The notes beneath the pieces were generated by a model. The model made no database searches. It was given only the letters and a program-made list of their open reading frames with translations, and was not told where the DNA came from. A stretch of DNA of 64,000 bases from Anaeromonas frigoriresistens. Its GTDB lineage: Bacteria > Bacillota > Clostridia > Tissierellales > SIT17. How positions within the stretch are numbered: the first letter of the stretch is position 1; the number at the start of each line of letters is the position of its first letter. Positions 1 to 7,991 of the stretch are shown piece after piece. The stretch lies in contig NZ_WSFT01000031.1 in assembly GCF_016820655.1 (NCBI RefSeq), positions 1-64,000 of the forward strand, read 5' to 3'. Position numbers and translations under genes: made by a program.

Positions 1-2457
1 CACGTATTTTTCTGATATGAATTTAGCTCCACCTATGATTGCCTCTTCTGGTGTAAACCATCCAGCATTATATGCATATTGGGATCCAGATTCTATTGGA
101 TTATCATCAAATGCTCCTATTCCATACATATTATATACCCTTTGACCTTCTATTGATATCTCTCCTGTTGCTAAAGAGGACCAGCCTTGTCCTGTCTCTA
201 GTAGGGCATGGGATATTAGATAAATTTCATTGACATTGTATTGCTTGCTTGCCTGAACAAATGCTTGTCCTTGCCCTTCAAATATACCTTTACCAACTAA
301 GATATTATCTAATTGATCTGCTGATAGTCCGCTGTTTCCTGATAATACTAGAAATTGATACATTTCCTGAGGAGCTTGATTTGAATCTTGAGTATAGTCT
401 CCATGGACCCAACCTATCACTCCATTTGTCTTTATCTTGTACCATCCATTTTGTTGATCTAGTACGATATATATTTCATCACTTTTTACTTGGGTAAGTA
501 TATTTCCAGTAGTACTTGGAGTACTTCTTACATTTAATATTTCAGTATTTATTTCTATGGAAGATAGGTTTTGGACTTCTCCTTTTGTGATTGTATCTGT
601 ATCTACTACTCTAAGATATCCACCATGTACCCATCCTGTTGTATTGGATGTTTGAATTTTATACCATCCATTAGATTCTTCTATTGGGGTATATACTTCT
701 CCTTTTAGTACCTTATCTACTATACTGTAGCTTGTGGATGTTCCTTCTCTTACATTTAATGAATCTGCTGTTACTTCCATTTTAGTGAAAGTTGGTTGTG
801 CAGCTTGGTACCTTGTTGTAACATATCCACCATGTACCCAACCGGTTCCATTGGCTGTTTGTATCTTATACCAGCCTTGCGCTTCATCTAATATTGTATA
901 TATTTGTCCCACTAATACTTGGTCTACTACATTACTATTAGTAGTTGTAGTTTCTCTTACATTTAATATATTTGCTGTTACTTTTAACTGACCTACAATA
1001 TCATATGAATAAGAACTAGTTGAAGTCTGTAGGAAATTCTCAGGATTTAAGTAAGTATCTACATCATTAACTTGAGCTGTTCTCCAGCTTCTATCGTAGC
1101 TATCTGTCTGAGGATTATTATTTAATTGTGTAAGTAACATATCTTGGAATGTTCTACTATAGTTTGTGTTTTGATATAGGAGATTTCCTAATATATTATA
1201 TGTTATTTGATTGGAGACTACTTCTTCCGGATTATCTATAGTTCTTACCTCTACTTTAAAAGTATATGTTCCTCTTTTATTTGGAGTGTATGTATAGCTT
1301 TTATATCCACTATATTCCTTTAGTAGTTCCCATTGTCCGTCGTTATATTTAACCATATATCTATATTCTACATTTTCTGTACCTATAGGAGTTGCAGATA
1401 TTGTTACTGGAACGTTTGTGTACGTAGAATTTTCTTTATCTATTTCTAGATTTATACCTTCTAGAACTTCTGCAGGTTCTTCGATTACTTGCTCTATTTC
1501 TTTTACATAATCTCCGTGTACCCACCCAGTTACCTTAGATGTGCTTATCTTGTACCATCCATTGGACTGAGCTATTGCTGTATATTGTTGACCTTGGTAT
1601 ACCTGGAAGATCCTCATACTTTCTATTGTAGGCTCTACCCTTACATTCAATATCCCAGTTGTTACTTCAATTTGTTTATTTATCACTTCAGGCTGAGGCT
1701 CTGGTTTTGCTTCTTCAACTACCTTTAGATAGTCTCCATGTACCCATCCTGTCACTTTTGATGTTTTTATCTTGTACCAATTACCTGACTGAGCTATTGG
1801 AGTATAGGTTTGACCCCTTAGCACTTGGTCTATGATACTGTAGCTTGTAGATGTTCCACTTCTTACATTTAATCTATCTGCTATTACTTCCATTTTTGAA
1901 TATGTTGGTGCTGGTGCTACAGTCTTTACATAGTCCCCATGGATCCATCCTGTTACTGTAGATGTCTTTATTTTATACCAACTACCTGATTGAGCTATTG
2001 GTGTAAATTTTTGCCCCTTCAATACTTGAGATATTCTATAGCTACTTGTGGTTGGTTCTAGACGGACATTTAGTATGTCTGCTGTTACTTCCACTGTTGG
2101 GAAGCTTTGAGATATAGATTCATTAACTACTACTACATAGCCTCCATGAATCCATCCTGTTACTGTGGATGTCTTTATCTTATACCACCCATTAGACTCA
2201 TCTAAGACAGTAAAGACTTGTCCACTTAATACTTGGGATATTTTACTACTGCTAGTTATCGGTCTTTCTCTTACGTTTAATATACTTGTACTTACCTTTA
2301 CATCTGTTAGACTAGTATACTGGTTAGCGTGAACTGCTGATGGTGATAGCAGGCCTGCTATTTTATTGTTGTTTTCATCTGATACTTTTACATCCGTATT
2401 AGAAGCTGCAAATACAACTAAAATACTAGATGTCAATACTAATACTTTGCCTTTCAA
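1..2457 (-). CDS. Secreted SH3-repeat endo-beta-N-acetylglucosaminidase (3' end outside window)
   Basis: This is a peptidoglycan hydrolase that should act outside the membrane on glycan strands. It opens with TTG at 2457 behind a GGGGGAG ribosome site and a signal peptide of about 45 residues ending near SAVHA. Four bacterial SH3 domains follow (residues about 55-330, each with an L-N-V-R strand and a GW[IV]HG motif). Next come an Ig-like segment (about 335-430) and a pre-catalytic segment. Three more SH3 domains (about 490-690) precede a glucosaminidase domain that contains HALLETG, where the Glu is the expected catalytic acid. The frame is still open at base 1 (819 codons seen). SH3 domains of this type usually bind cell wall. 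The family call is secure; the exact bond cleaved is inferred from family. Confidence 0.9.
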   Translation of the reverse strand, partial: MKGKVLVLTSSILVVFAASNTDVKVSDENNNKIAGLLSPSAVHANQYTSLTDVKVSTSILNVRERPITSSSKISQVLSGQVFTVLDESNGWYKIKTSTVTGWIHGGYVVVVNESISQSFPTVEVTADILNVRLEPTTSSYRISQVLKGQKFTPIAQSGSWYKIKTSTVTGWIHGDYVKTVAPAPTYSKMEVIADRLNVRSGTSTSYSIIDQVLRGQTYTPIAQSGNWYKIKTSKVTGWVHGDYLKVVEEAKPEPQPEVINKQIEVTTGILNVRVEPTIESMRIFQVYQGQQYTAIAQSNGWYKISTSKVTGWVHGDYVKEIEQVIEEPAEVLEGINLEIDKENSTYTNVPVTISATPIGTENVEYRYMVKYNDGQWELLKEYSGYKSYTYTPNKRGTYTFKVEVRTIDNPEEVVSNQITYNILGNLLYQNTNYSRTFQDMLLTQLNNNPQTDSYDRSWRTAQVNDVDTYLNPENFLQTSTSSYSYDIVGQLKVTANILNVRETTTTNSNVVDQVLVGQIYTILDEAQGWYKIQTANGTGWVHGGYVTTRYQAAQPTFTKMEVTADSLNVREGTSTSYSIVDKVLKGEVYTPIEESNGWYKIQTSNTTGWVHGGYLRVVDTDTITKGEVQNLSSIEINTEILNVRSTPSTTGNILTQVKSDEIYIVLDQQNGWYKIKTNGVIGWVHGDYTQDSNQAPQEMYQFLVLSGNSGLSADQLDNILVGKGIFEGQGQAFVQASKQYNVNEIYLISHALLETGQGWSSLATGEISIEGQRVYNMYGIGAFDDNPIESGSQYAYNAGWFTPEEAIIGGAKFISEKYV

Positions 2458-2646
2458 CTTATCTCCCCCTTAATTTAATTTCTTCTACATTATTCTATAT
2501 AATGCATCAATTTTTATTTTACTATTTATTTTTTATATAAATGAGTAATAGTCTGATTAAACTGAATTACAACTATATTATTTCGGTAGGGGTATGATGT
2601 TTTTCGGTGTATTTTTTGTTAATTTCAAATAAGTTTATATATTAGA

Positions 2647-2674
2647 AATAGGAGGACAAATTTGACCTCCTATT
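2647..2674 (-). terminator. Hairpin downstream of the Crp-family gene
   Basis: Inverted arms AATAGGAGG and CCTCCTATT flank a short self-complementary core. It lies about 100 bases past the Crp/Fnr stop. The T tract is weak, so it may be a terminator or only an RNA-stabilising hairpin. Confidence 0.5.
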
Positions 2675-2685
2675 TTAGTAGTGTT

Positions 2686-2768
2686 GTCATTCTGAATGGA
2701 GTGAAAAAGCTTAAAAGATAAGATCCTTCGGCAGGCTCAGGATGACAATACGGAAGCCTCAGGATGAC
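2686..2768. repeat. Dispersed repeat family A, copy 1 (plus partial)
   Basis: This holds both halves of the family A unit. A GTCATTCTGAATGGAGTG half is followed by AGATCCTTCGGCAGGCTC and AGGATGAC, so the ends are inverted (GTCATYCTGA / TCAGGATGAC). A second partial CTCAGGATGAC follows at 2758. It occupies most of the 321-base gap between the Crp-family gene and the glucosaminidase. Confidence 0.8.
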
Positions 2769-2778
2769 TGGGGCTACC

Positions 2779-3450
2779 TTAACCTAATACATAGTCTACT
2801 AGTCTATCTTTATCCTTTATGACTATCATCTTATTTTCTATATCTATTATCCCTTTATTCTTAAATGTGTTTATTCCCCTTGTTACTGTGACTCTTGAAC
2901 AGCCCATTAGTTCTGCTAGTTCTTGATGGGTTAGGGGCATATCTATTATCTCATCCTTATCCCTTTTTACTCCTTCTTGGGAGGATAGGCGGAGGATTTG
3001 TTTGGCTAGGGCTCCTAGGGAGTCATTAAAGGCCATACTCTCCATCTGTAGCATTACGATCCTAAATTTTCTAGAGGAACTGTATAGAAGATATCTATAT
3101 ATATCAGGATTATTTTTAAGGGCTTTTTCTAGATTTTGTTTATTAATTACAGATATACAGGTATTTGTCATAGCTATGGAGGATCCGTGTATATCTCCCC
3201 CACCAAAGTAGTCTAACTCTCCTATTATCTCTCCTGGTTGTAGTATGTATAGTGATTTTGATATTCCTTTGGCACTTATTAAGGTCTGTTTTATTTTACC
3301 ATCTACTACTACTGCTATATAGTCTGAGGTAGGGGATGTGATTAGATTGTTTTTTTCATAATATTTTATTACTCCTATATCCTTTAATTCTCTAAGAAAA
3401 AACTCTCTCATTTTCTGTTGTTTTTGCTTATCAAACAGTTCTTTATCCAT
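2779..3450 (-). CDS. Crp/Fnr-family transcriptional regulator
   Basis: This is a predicted cytoplasmic DNA-binding regulator of 223 residues. The N-terminal two thirds fit a cyclic-nucleotide-binding-like beta barrel (a GEIIGELDYFGGG stretch stands where the family has its PGE..GE signature). The C-terminal winged helix reads LTHQELAELMGCSRVTVTR, typical of Fnr/Crp recognition helices. I chose the ATG at 3450 because GGAG stands eight bases upstream; an in-frame TTG at 3468 overlaps that site. No Fe-S cysteine cluster is visible, so oxygen sensing of the Fnr kind is not supported. The ligand and targets are unknown. It stands alone, separated from the upstream GGCT gene by a hairpin. Confidence 0.9.
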   Translation of the reverse strand: MDKELFDKQKQQKMREFFLRELKDIGVIKYYEKNNLITSPTSDYIAVVVDGKIKQTLISAKGISKSLYILQPGEIIGELDYFGGGDIHGSSIAMTNTCISVINKQNLEKALKNNPDIYRYLLYSSSRKFRIVMLQMESMAFNDSLGALAKQILRLSSQEGVKRDKDEIIDMPLTHQELAELMGCSRVTVTRGINTFKNKGIIDIENKMIVIKDKDRLVDYVLG

Positions 3451-3485
3451 GATTTTTCTCCTTTTCAAATTATATATAATTGGGA

Positions 3486-3513
3486 AAAAGAGATGCTATT
3501 TTAGCATCCCTTT
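3486..3513 (-). terminator. Terminator of the DUF969-DUF979-pcp-GGCT cluster
   Basis: A 7-bp stem GATGCTA/TAGCATC sits directly after the GGCT stop. A run of five A on the plus strand gives a T tract on the transcribed strand. Confidence 0.65.
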
Positions 3514-3947
3514 CATATAGCCTTTTTTTCTTGTGATTCCATATATTCTCTCCAGTTTCCTGAGGAGATATAGATAGTATTGGCTTTCCTATTATTTATA
3601 TTCTTTAGATTGAATTGATAGACATAGGCTTTGACTTTCTCCCCAGTCTCTAATATTTCTACTTCCTTTATTACCCTGTTATATTCATTTAAGTTAGATT
3701 TTTCATCGATATAATTTTCTAATCCATCTAGGGATCTTAGGTTAATATCAAAATCCTCTATTTCTATTAATTCTCCGTAAATATCCTCTTCTCCTTCTAC
3801 CATTGCAGGATATCCTCTATTTGCTAAATGATAGAGTTTTCCTTTTGTTTTTGCTAGAGTAGTGGATTTTACTTTTCCTTTTAAATAATTATTGTAGTTA
3901 AAGAAGTCCTTCATAAGACTTCCATAGACAAATATCTTTTCTGCCAT
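3513..3947 (-). CDS. Gamma-glutamylcyclotransferase-like (GGCT/AIG2 fold) protein
   Basis: Proteins of this fold release 5-oxoproline from gamma-glutamyl compounds by intramolecular cyclisation. The 144-residue protein has the diagnostic substrate-binding loop VYGSLM (YGSL at residues 8-11), and an LDGLE stretch (E77) where the family's general-base glutamate is expected. It ends a four-gene cluster, 15 bases after pcp. Pcp also produces pyroglutamate (5-oxoproline), so the pairing suggests shared 5-oxoproline metabolism. That is inference from context; the physiological substrate cannot be read from sequence. Confidence 0.85.
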   Translation of the reverse strand: MAEKIFVYGSLMKDFFNYNNYLKGKVKSTTLAKTKGKLYHLANRGYPAMVEGEEDIYGELIEIEDFDINLRSLDGLENYIDEKSNLNEYNRVIKEVEILETGEKVKAYVYQFNLKNINNRKANTIYISSGNWREYMESQEKKAI

Positions 3948-3962
3948 TAGATCACCCTTCTA

Positions 3963-4607
3963 TTAACAAATCTTTCCGCCAGTTACTTTGATATCTTCTT
4001 CATTTTCTACTGCTGCTTTTACTAGATATTCTAATCCTTTTGTTATATCGTCTAAGCTCATGCTTGGAGTATTTTTCTTATCCATTACTTGCTCTGGAAT
4101 GAAAGGTACATGGACGAATCCACCTTTCATATCTGGATAGTTCTTATCTATGATATATAGAAGTCCATACATGATATGGTTACATACAAAGGTTCCAGCT
4201 GTATTTGATACTGCTGCAGGAATGTTTTTTTCCCTTGCTTCTTTAACCATTGCTTTTATTGGTAGTTTAGCAAAGTATGCTTCTTTTCCATCTTCAAATA
4301 CTGCAGTATCTATTGGTTGATTCCCTTTATTATCAGGAATACGAGCATCATCTATGTTTATAGCTACTCTCTCTACTGATATCTCAAATCTTCCTCCTGC
4401 CTGTCCGATACATAGGGTTATATCTGGCTTCTCCATCTCTATTGCTTGAGATAGTTTTTCTATTGAATCTCCAAATACTGTAGGTACTTGCACCTTTACT
4501 ATCTCTGCTCCTGCTATTTCATTTTTCATATTCTTTACTGCTTTCCAAGCAGGATTTATCTTTTCTCCTCCAAAGGGATTGAATCCTGTGATTAATACTT
4601 TCATCAT
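3963..4607 (-). CDS. pcp: Pyroglutamyl-peptidase I
   Basis: This cytoplasmic cysteine peptidase (family C15) removes N-terminal pyroglutamate from peptides. The N-terminus [14 protein letters not shown] is the family signature. All three catalytic residues are present in expected contexts: Glu79 in SVERVAIN, Cys142 in GTFVCNH and His166 in [10 protein letters not shown]. The length of 214 residues is normal. Two adjacent ATG codons (4607 and 4604) share one GGA site, and the second has the better spacing. It lies 27 bases after the DUF979 gene. Bacilli also carry pcp beside DUF969/DUF979 genes, which supports a functional unit. Confidence 0.97.
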   Translation of the reverse strand: MMKVLITGFNPFGGEKINPAWKAVKNMKNEIAGAEIVKVQVPTVFGDSIEKLSQAIEMEKPDITLCIGQAGGRFEISVERVAINIDDARIPDNKGNQPIDTAVFEDGKEAYFAKLPIKAMVKEAREKNIPAAVSNTAGTFVCNHIMYGLLYIIDKNYPDMKGGFVHVPFIPEQVMDKKNTPSMSLDDITKGLEYLVKAAVENEEDIKVTGGKIC

Positions 4608-4634
4608 ATCATCCTTTCTCTTTTGTTACTTAGG

Positions 4635-5549
4635 CTAAAATGCTAATGTGTACATCAATACTATGTGAATAACCAATAGGGTTCCAGCCACTGGGATTTG
4701 TGATAATATAACTCTATTTTTATTCTTAGTCTCTAATATGGCTGCTGGTACTACGTTGAAGTTAGCTGCCATTGGTGTCATAAGAGTACCACAATATCCT
4801 GCTGTCAAGGCTATTATCCCTGCTATAGCTGGGTCTGCTCCTTGAGCAAATACGAAAGGTAGTCCTATCCCAGCTGTTATAACTGCAAAGGCTGCGAAGG
4901 CATTTCCCATTATCATTGTAAATAGTGCCATACCTATACAGTAGGCTATTACTCCTGCTAGGATATTTCCTTCTGGAATTATTCCTGATATTCCTCCAGA
5001 GATAACTTCTCCTACTCCCGCTGCATTAAATAGGGCTCCTAATGCTGCTAATAGCTGAGGTAATATACTGGCTGATCCTACCTGTTGTAATAGTCTACTT
5101 CCATCATGACTTACATACTTAGGATTTGTCTTTGTAGTAGTTAGGGCTAGTATTGTAGCTATGATTGCTCCAAATCCTAATCCTACTAATCCACCTAGAT
5201 CTGTAAACTGAGCTGTACCAAAGGCTACTACTGCTATTGATAGAGCTGGTATGAATATTTTGCTTCCTACTTCCATTGCTTTCTTTTCTCTAAATTCATC
5301 AGTGGAATTTTGTAATGATCCAAATGTAACTTGTTTTGTTGCTGTAAGTACTCCCATGAATAATAGTATTGAACCTACTAGTACCGGTGGTAAGTATTTA
5401 CCTACTATAAATATAAATCCTAATAATCCCCAAAATGTTGTTGTCCCAAATCTCTTAGGATGTTTATCATCTTTCAATGCTGTTATAGCTGTCATAAGGG
5501 CTACTAATCCTGCTAATATATAGATTCCTTCTAATAATATATCTATCAT
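4635..5549 (-). CDS. DUF979 family membrane protein
   Basis: A 304-residue, very hydrophobic protein with about nine predicted membrane segments, matching the DUF979 family by recall. The family has no established function. The glycine- and alanine-rich helices and a conserved-looking GTLMTPMAANFN stretch near the C-terminus resemble ion-coupled transporters. The gene begins one base after the DUF969 stop, so the two are surely co-translated and may form one two-part transporter. Its fixed linkage to pcp suggests pyroglutamate or peptide transport (inference). Confidence 0.85.
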   Translation of the reverse strand: MIDILLEGIYILAGLVALMTAITALKDDKHPKRFGTTTFWGLLGFIFIVGKYLPPVLVGSILLFMGVLTATKQVTFGSLQNSTDEFREKKAMEVGSKIFIPALSIAVVAFGTAQFTDLGGLVGLGFGAIIATILALTTTKTNPKYVSHDGSRLLQQVGSASILPQLLAALGALFNAAGVGEVISGGISGIIPEGNILAGVIAYCIGMALFTMIMGNAFAAFAVITAGIGLPFVFAQGADPAIAGIIALTAGYCGTLMTPMAANFNVVPAAILETKNKNRVILSQIPVAGTLLVIHIVLMYTLAF

Positions 5550-6269
5550 CTATTCCACCTCATTTCTTTTTGTTACGTTTATTGTTGTATTTTCGTTTAA
5601 TTGTTTAACGTTTTTTAATCTATCTAGTTTCTTGTCTAATAGATAGTATTGTATTGTTGCCACTAAAAAGGCTGCTATAGCTACCGGAATAGCTGCTTTA
5701 GATACTGCTAGGGGTGTTACTGCTATTCCTAACTCATCTAATGTACCTACTACTAAAAGTACTCCTCCTGATGCAATAAATACGTTCTGTCCATAGAAGT
5801 TACCATAGTTCTCTGCTGATGCTGAATATCCTTTTAGTTGCTCTAATTGTTCATCATTAACTTCTCCATATTTACTCTCTGCTGCCCCTTGAGCCATTGG
5901 TAGTATAAGAGGTCTAATGAACTGAACATGTCCTCCTAGACGTAATGATAAAGCTGCTGCTACCTCTCTTATGAATACATAGATGACAAGTACCCTTCCT
6001 GCTGTCATGGAGTTTAGCTTCTTGATAAGATATGCTGCCCTCTCTCGTAATCCGTTTCTTTCTAATATACCTATAACTGGTAGTGTTAATAGGAATATTG
6101 TCATGTATCTAGTGTTTATAAATGCTTCTCCTAATGTAGATAATATTTCTGGAAATGCTAATCCTCCTACTAATCCTGTGACTATTCCTGCTACTAATAC
6201 CACGGCTATGGTATCTAGTTTCAAGATAAACCCAATCAAGATTATTAAAATACCTATTAATTTAATCAA
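5550..6269 (-). CDS. DUF969 family membrane protein
   Basis: A 239-residue integral membrane protein, first gene of the pcp cluster, starting at TTG behind AGGGGGC. It has about five to six hydrophobic segments and a charged C-terminal tail. Polar motifs such as RLGGHVQFIRPLILPMAQG and SASAENYGNFYGQN match the DUF969 family as I remember it. The function is unknown. Immediate adjacency to DUF979 suggests the two products work together in the cytoplasmic membrane. Confidence 0.85.
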   Translation of the reverse strand: MIKLIGILIILIGFILKLDTIAVVLVAGIVTGLVGGLAFPEILSTLGEAFINTRYMTIFLLTLPVIGILERNGLRERAAYLIKKLNSMTAGRVLVIYVFIREVAAALSLRLGGHVQFIRPLILPMAQGAAESKYGEVNDEQLEQLKGYSASAENYGNFYGQNVFIASGGVLLVVGTLDELGIAVTPLAVSKAAIPVAIAAFLVATIQYYLLDKKLDRLKNVKQLNENTTINVTKRNEVE

Positions 6270-6390
6270 TATAATTGCCCCCTTTTATTGTTATTTTCTT
6301 GTTAATATTATTTTATTTCAAATTCGTAATAATTTCTGTATACCGTGATACATTTTTAAAATTATTTGAATATTTAGGTTTTAAGGTATG

Positions 6391-6416
6391 AAAAAAAGAC
6401 CCTTGGGAGGTCTTTT
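6391..6416 (-). terminator. Intrinsic terminator of the regulator/amidohydrolase pair
   Basis: The stem AAAAGACC/GGTCTTTT, with a 7-base loop, is followed on the minus strand by seven T (plus-strand A run at 6391-6397). It is about 250 bases past the stop of the SARP-like gene. Confidence 0.7.
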
Positions 6417-6458
6417 GGGTTTGGGGTTATTATCCTTGCAGTTTCTCAGATCTTCAAG

Positions 6459-6482
6459 CCTGTGGATTTGAGAATCCACAGG
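6459..6482. other. Stable 10-bp stem, TGAG tetraloop
   Basis: CCTGTGGATT pairs exactly with AATCCACAGG around a four-base loop. There is no U tract on either side, so it is a structural RNA or DNA element rather than a clear terminator. Confidence 0.6.
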
Positions 6483-6524
6483 GATTGGTGGGGGATCAAA
6501 TAAACCTGATGCGTTTATGCATCG

Positions 6525-6576
6525 AATTTTACATTTATACTAAAATTATGTATTAGTTTAGTATAAATGTAAAATT
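6525..6576. repeat. Perfect 20-bp inverted repeat
   Basis: The arms 6525-6544 and 6557-6576 are exact reverse complements (AATTTTACATTTATACTAAA and its complement) around a 12-base loop. The element is A+T-rich and has no coding content. It could be the remains of a small inverted-repeat element or an RNA hairpin. Confidence 0.8.
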
Positions 6577-6630
6577 GATATACCTCCACCTTAAATTACT
6601 CATTATGAATTTATCGAATTTTGCCATTAA

Positions 6631-6658
6631 TGGGACAGGAGAACGTCGCCCTATCCCA
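6631..6658. repeat. Dispersed repeat family B, copy 1 (divergent)
   Basis: TGGGACAGGAGAACG... ending in CCTATCCCA is a palindromic-ended unit like the GAGACAG...CTGTCTC copies further right. It lies five bases downstream of the SARP-like stop codon. Confidence 0.7.
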
Positions 6659-6662
6659 CTAT

Positions 6663-7979
6663 CTATCCCTCTACCTTAAAATACTTCTTTATCTCCTCTA
6701 TATTCTCATGTTCATCATCTTTTCCTATTAGCACTAGAGTCATATTTTTAAATCTTTCCCTGTATAGGATATATTTTATGAATTCCAGGGATTTCTTGTC
6801 TATAGCATCTACATAATCTAGGATTATGACTAATGGTTCATCCTTTGATATTTCACTTAGAAGATCCTCTAGAGCTTTGAATATTTTATTGTCCATCATT
6901 TCCTGAGAACTTAATATGTCCTCTAGGTACTTTTCTGTTGCTGAGTTTATCAAGGAGAGGTCCTGCCAATAGTATTTTGGTAATCTTTTTAGGATATTTC
7001 TTGGGTAGTCTTCTATTATCCTATCTACCACTTCTGATATCCAGTAATATTCTATATTCCCTAGGGGATAGGTATAGGTGTATATTATTTTTTTGTCCCT
7101 ATCTGGATTTATCCTTTCTAGTACCTGTTCTAAGGTATTTTCATCTGTGTAGTGTAGATTTAGATTCGTCTTTTTCTTCTTTACTTTAATCTCTATTTTT
7201 ATCTCTTTTTCTTTTTTCTCCTGGGGTATCTCACCCTTTTGTATTTGGTTAAATATTTTCTTTGTCTCTTCCATGGGACCTATGTTTAGTTCTTCCCTTA
7301 GGACAGTACAACATCTTTTATAGTGATGAAGGGCTAAGTCTCTATCTCCTAGTTTTATATATATTTTTATTAATTGTAGATATAGTTCCTCTTTAAGAGG
7401 ATTAATGTTTATCATATTTTCTAATATATCTATTGCCTTTTGATATTCTTCTATTGATTTATAGTGATCTACTAGCTTTGATAGAATTTTTATATAGTTT
7501 CTTTGAAATTTTTCCCTTTCATAGAATACCCAGTCATTAAACTCTGATGAATCCTTGATATAAAAGCCTTCTAAAAATTCTCCTTTATATAGCCCTTTTA
7601 GATATTCCAAATCTTTTATAGTATTTTCCTTGGAGTTCTTTATTTTATGGTGAAAATTCTCTGCATCTACATATATATTAAATTCATCATTAAACCTTAT
7701 ACTTTCTTTGTCTGCTATGAAAAGATCTACTTCTTCATCATTGTTTTTAAATATTTTTCTTAGGGACCAGATATTATATCTTAAATTATATCTACTGGAA
7801 TTAGAGTCACTAGAATCCCAGAATATATTTGCTATTTTATTTCTACTAAAGGACTTATCCTTTTTTATTGCCATATAGCTTAGTATACCGATTGATTTAT
7901 GACTTAATTGATCTATTATAGATTGTCCTTCCCATAGTACTTCTACTCTTCCTAATAAGTATATCTCTAATTTAGCCAT
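6663..7979 (-). CDS. SARP/BTAD-type transcriptional regulator with degenerate ATPase-like tail
   Basis: A 438-residue predicted regulator. Residues 1-100 fit the OmpR-like winged helix of SARP proteins (LLGRVEVLWEG, then an FSRNKIANIFW strand and SRYNLRYNIWSLRK). Residues about 105-250 form a bacterial transcriptional activator (BTAD) domain of helical repeats (YQKAIDILENMININPLKEELY). A lysine-rich linker follows. The last 160 residues contain an LVIILDYVDAIDKKS segment like a Walker B strand, but I see no Walker A loop, so ATPase activity is doubtful. It lies 12 bases after the amidohydrolase gene and is probably co-transcribed with it. Its targets are unknown. Confidence 0.8.
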   Translation of the reverse strand: MAKLEIYLLGRVEVLWEGQSIIDQLSHKSIGILSYMAIKKDKSFSRNKIANIFWDSSDSNSSRYNLRYNIWSLRKIFKNNDEEVDLFIADKESIRFNDEFNIYVDAENFHHKIKNSKENTIKDLEYLKGLYKGEFLEGFYIKDSSEFNDWVFYEREKFQRNYIKILSKLVDHYKSIEEYQKAIDILENMININPLKEELYLQLIKIYIKLGDRDLALHHYKRCCTVLREELNIGPMEETKKIFNQIQKGEIPQEKKEKEIKIEIKVKKKKTNLNLHYTDENTLEQVLERINPDRDKKIIYTYTYPLGNIEYYWISEVVDRIIEDYPRNILKRLPKYYWQDLSLINSATEKYLEDILSSQEMMDNKIFKALEDLLSEISKDEPLVIILDYVDAIDKKSLEFIKYILYRERFKNMTLVLIGKDDEHENIEEIKKYFKVEG

Positions 7980-7991
7980 GGTCTACCACCC

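Larger units (their letters stand above)
6270..6662. other. 393-base intergenic region rich in hairpins
   Basis: No credible gene. It holds a terminator (6391-6416), a 10-bp stem with tetraloop (6459-6482), a perfect 20-bp inverted repeat (6525-6576) and a family B repeat (6631-6658). The leader of the DUF969 gene starts at its left edge. Confidence 0.8.

Noticed and set aside
410-2330. Regularly spaced similar segments suggesting a CRISPR-like array
   Set aside because: The period is about 190-200 bases and the segments are in-frame SH3 domains of one secreted protein.
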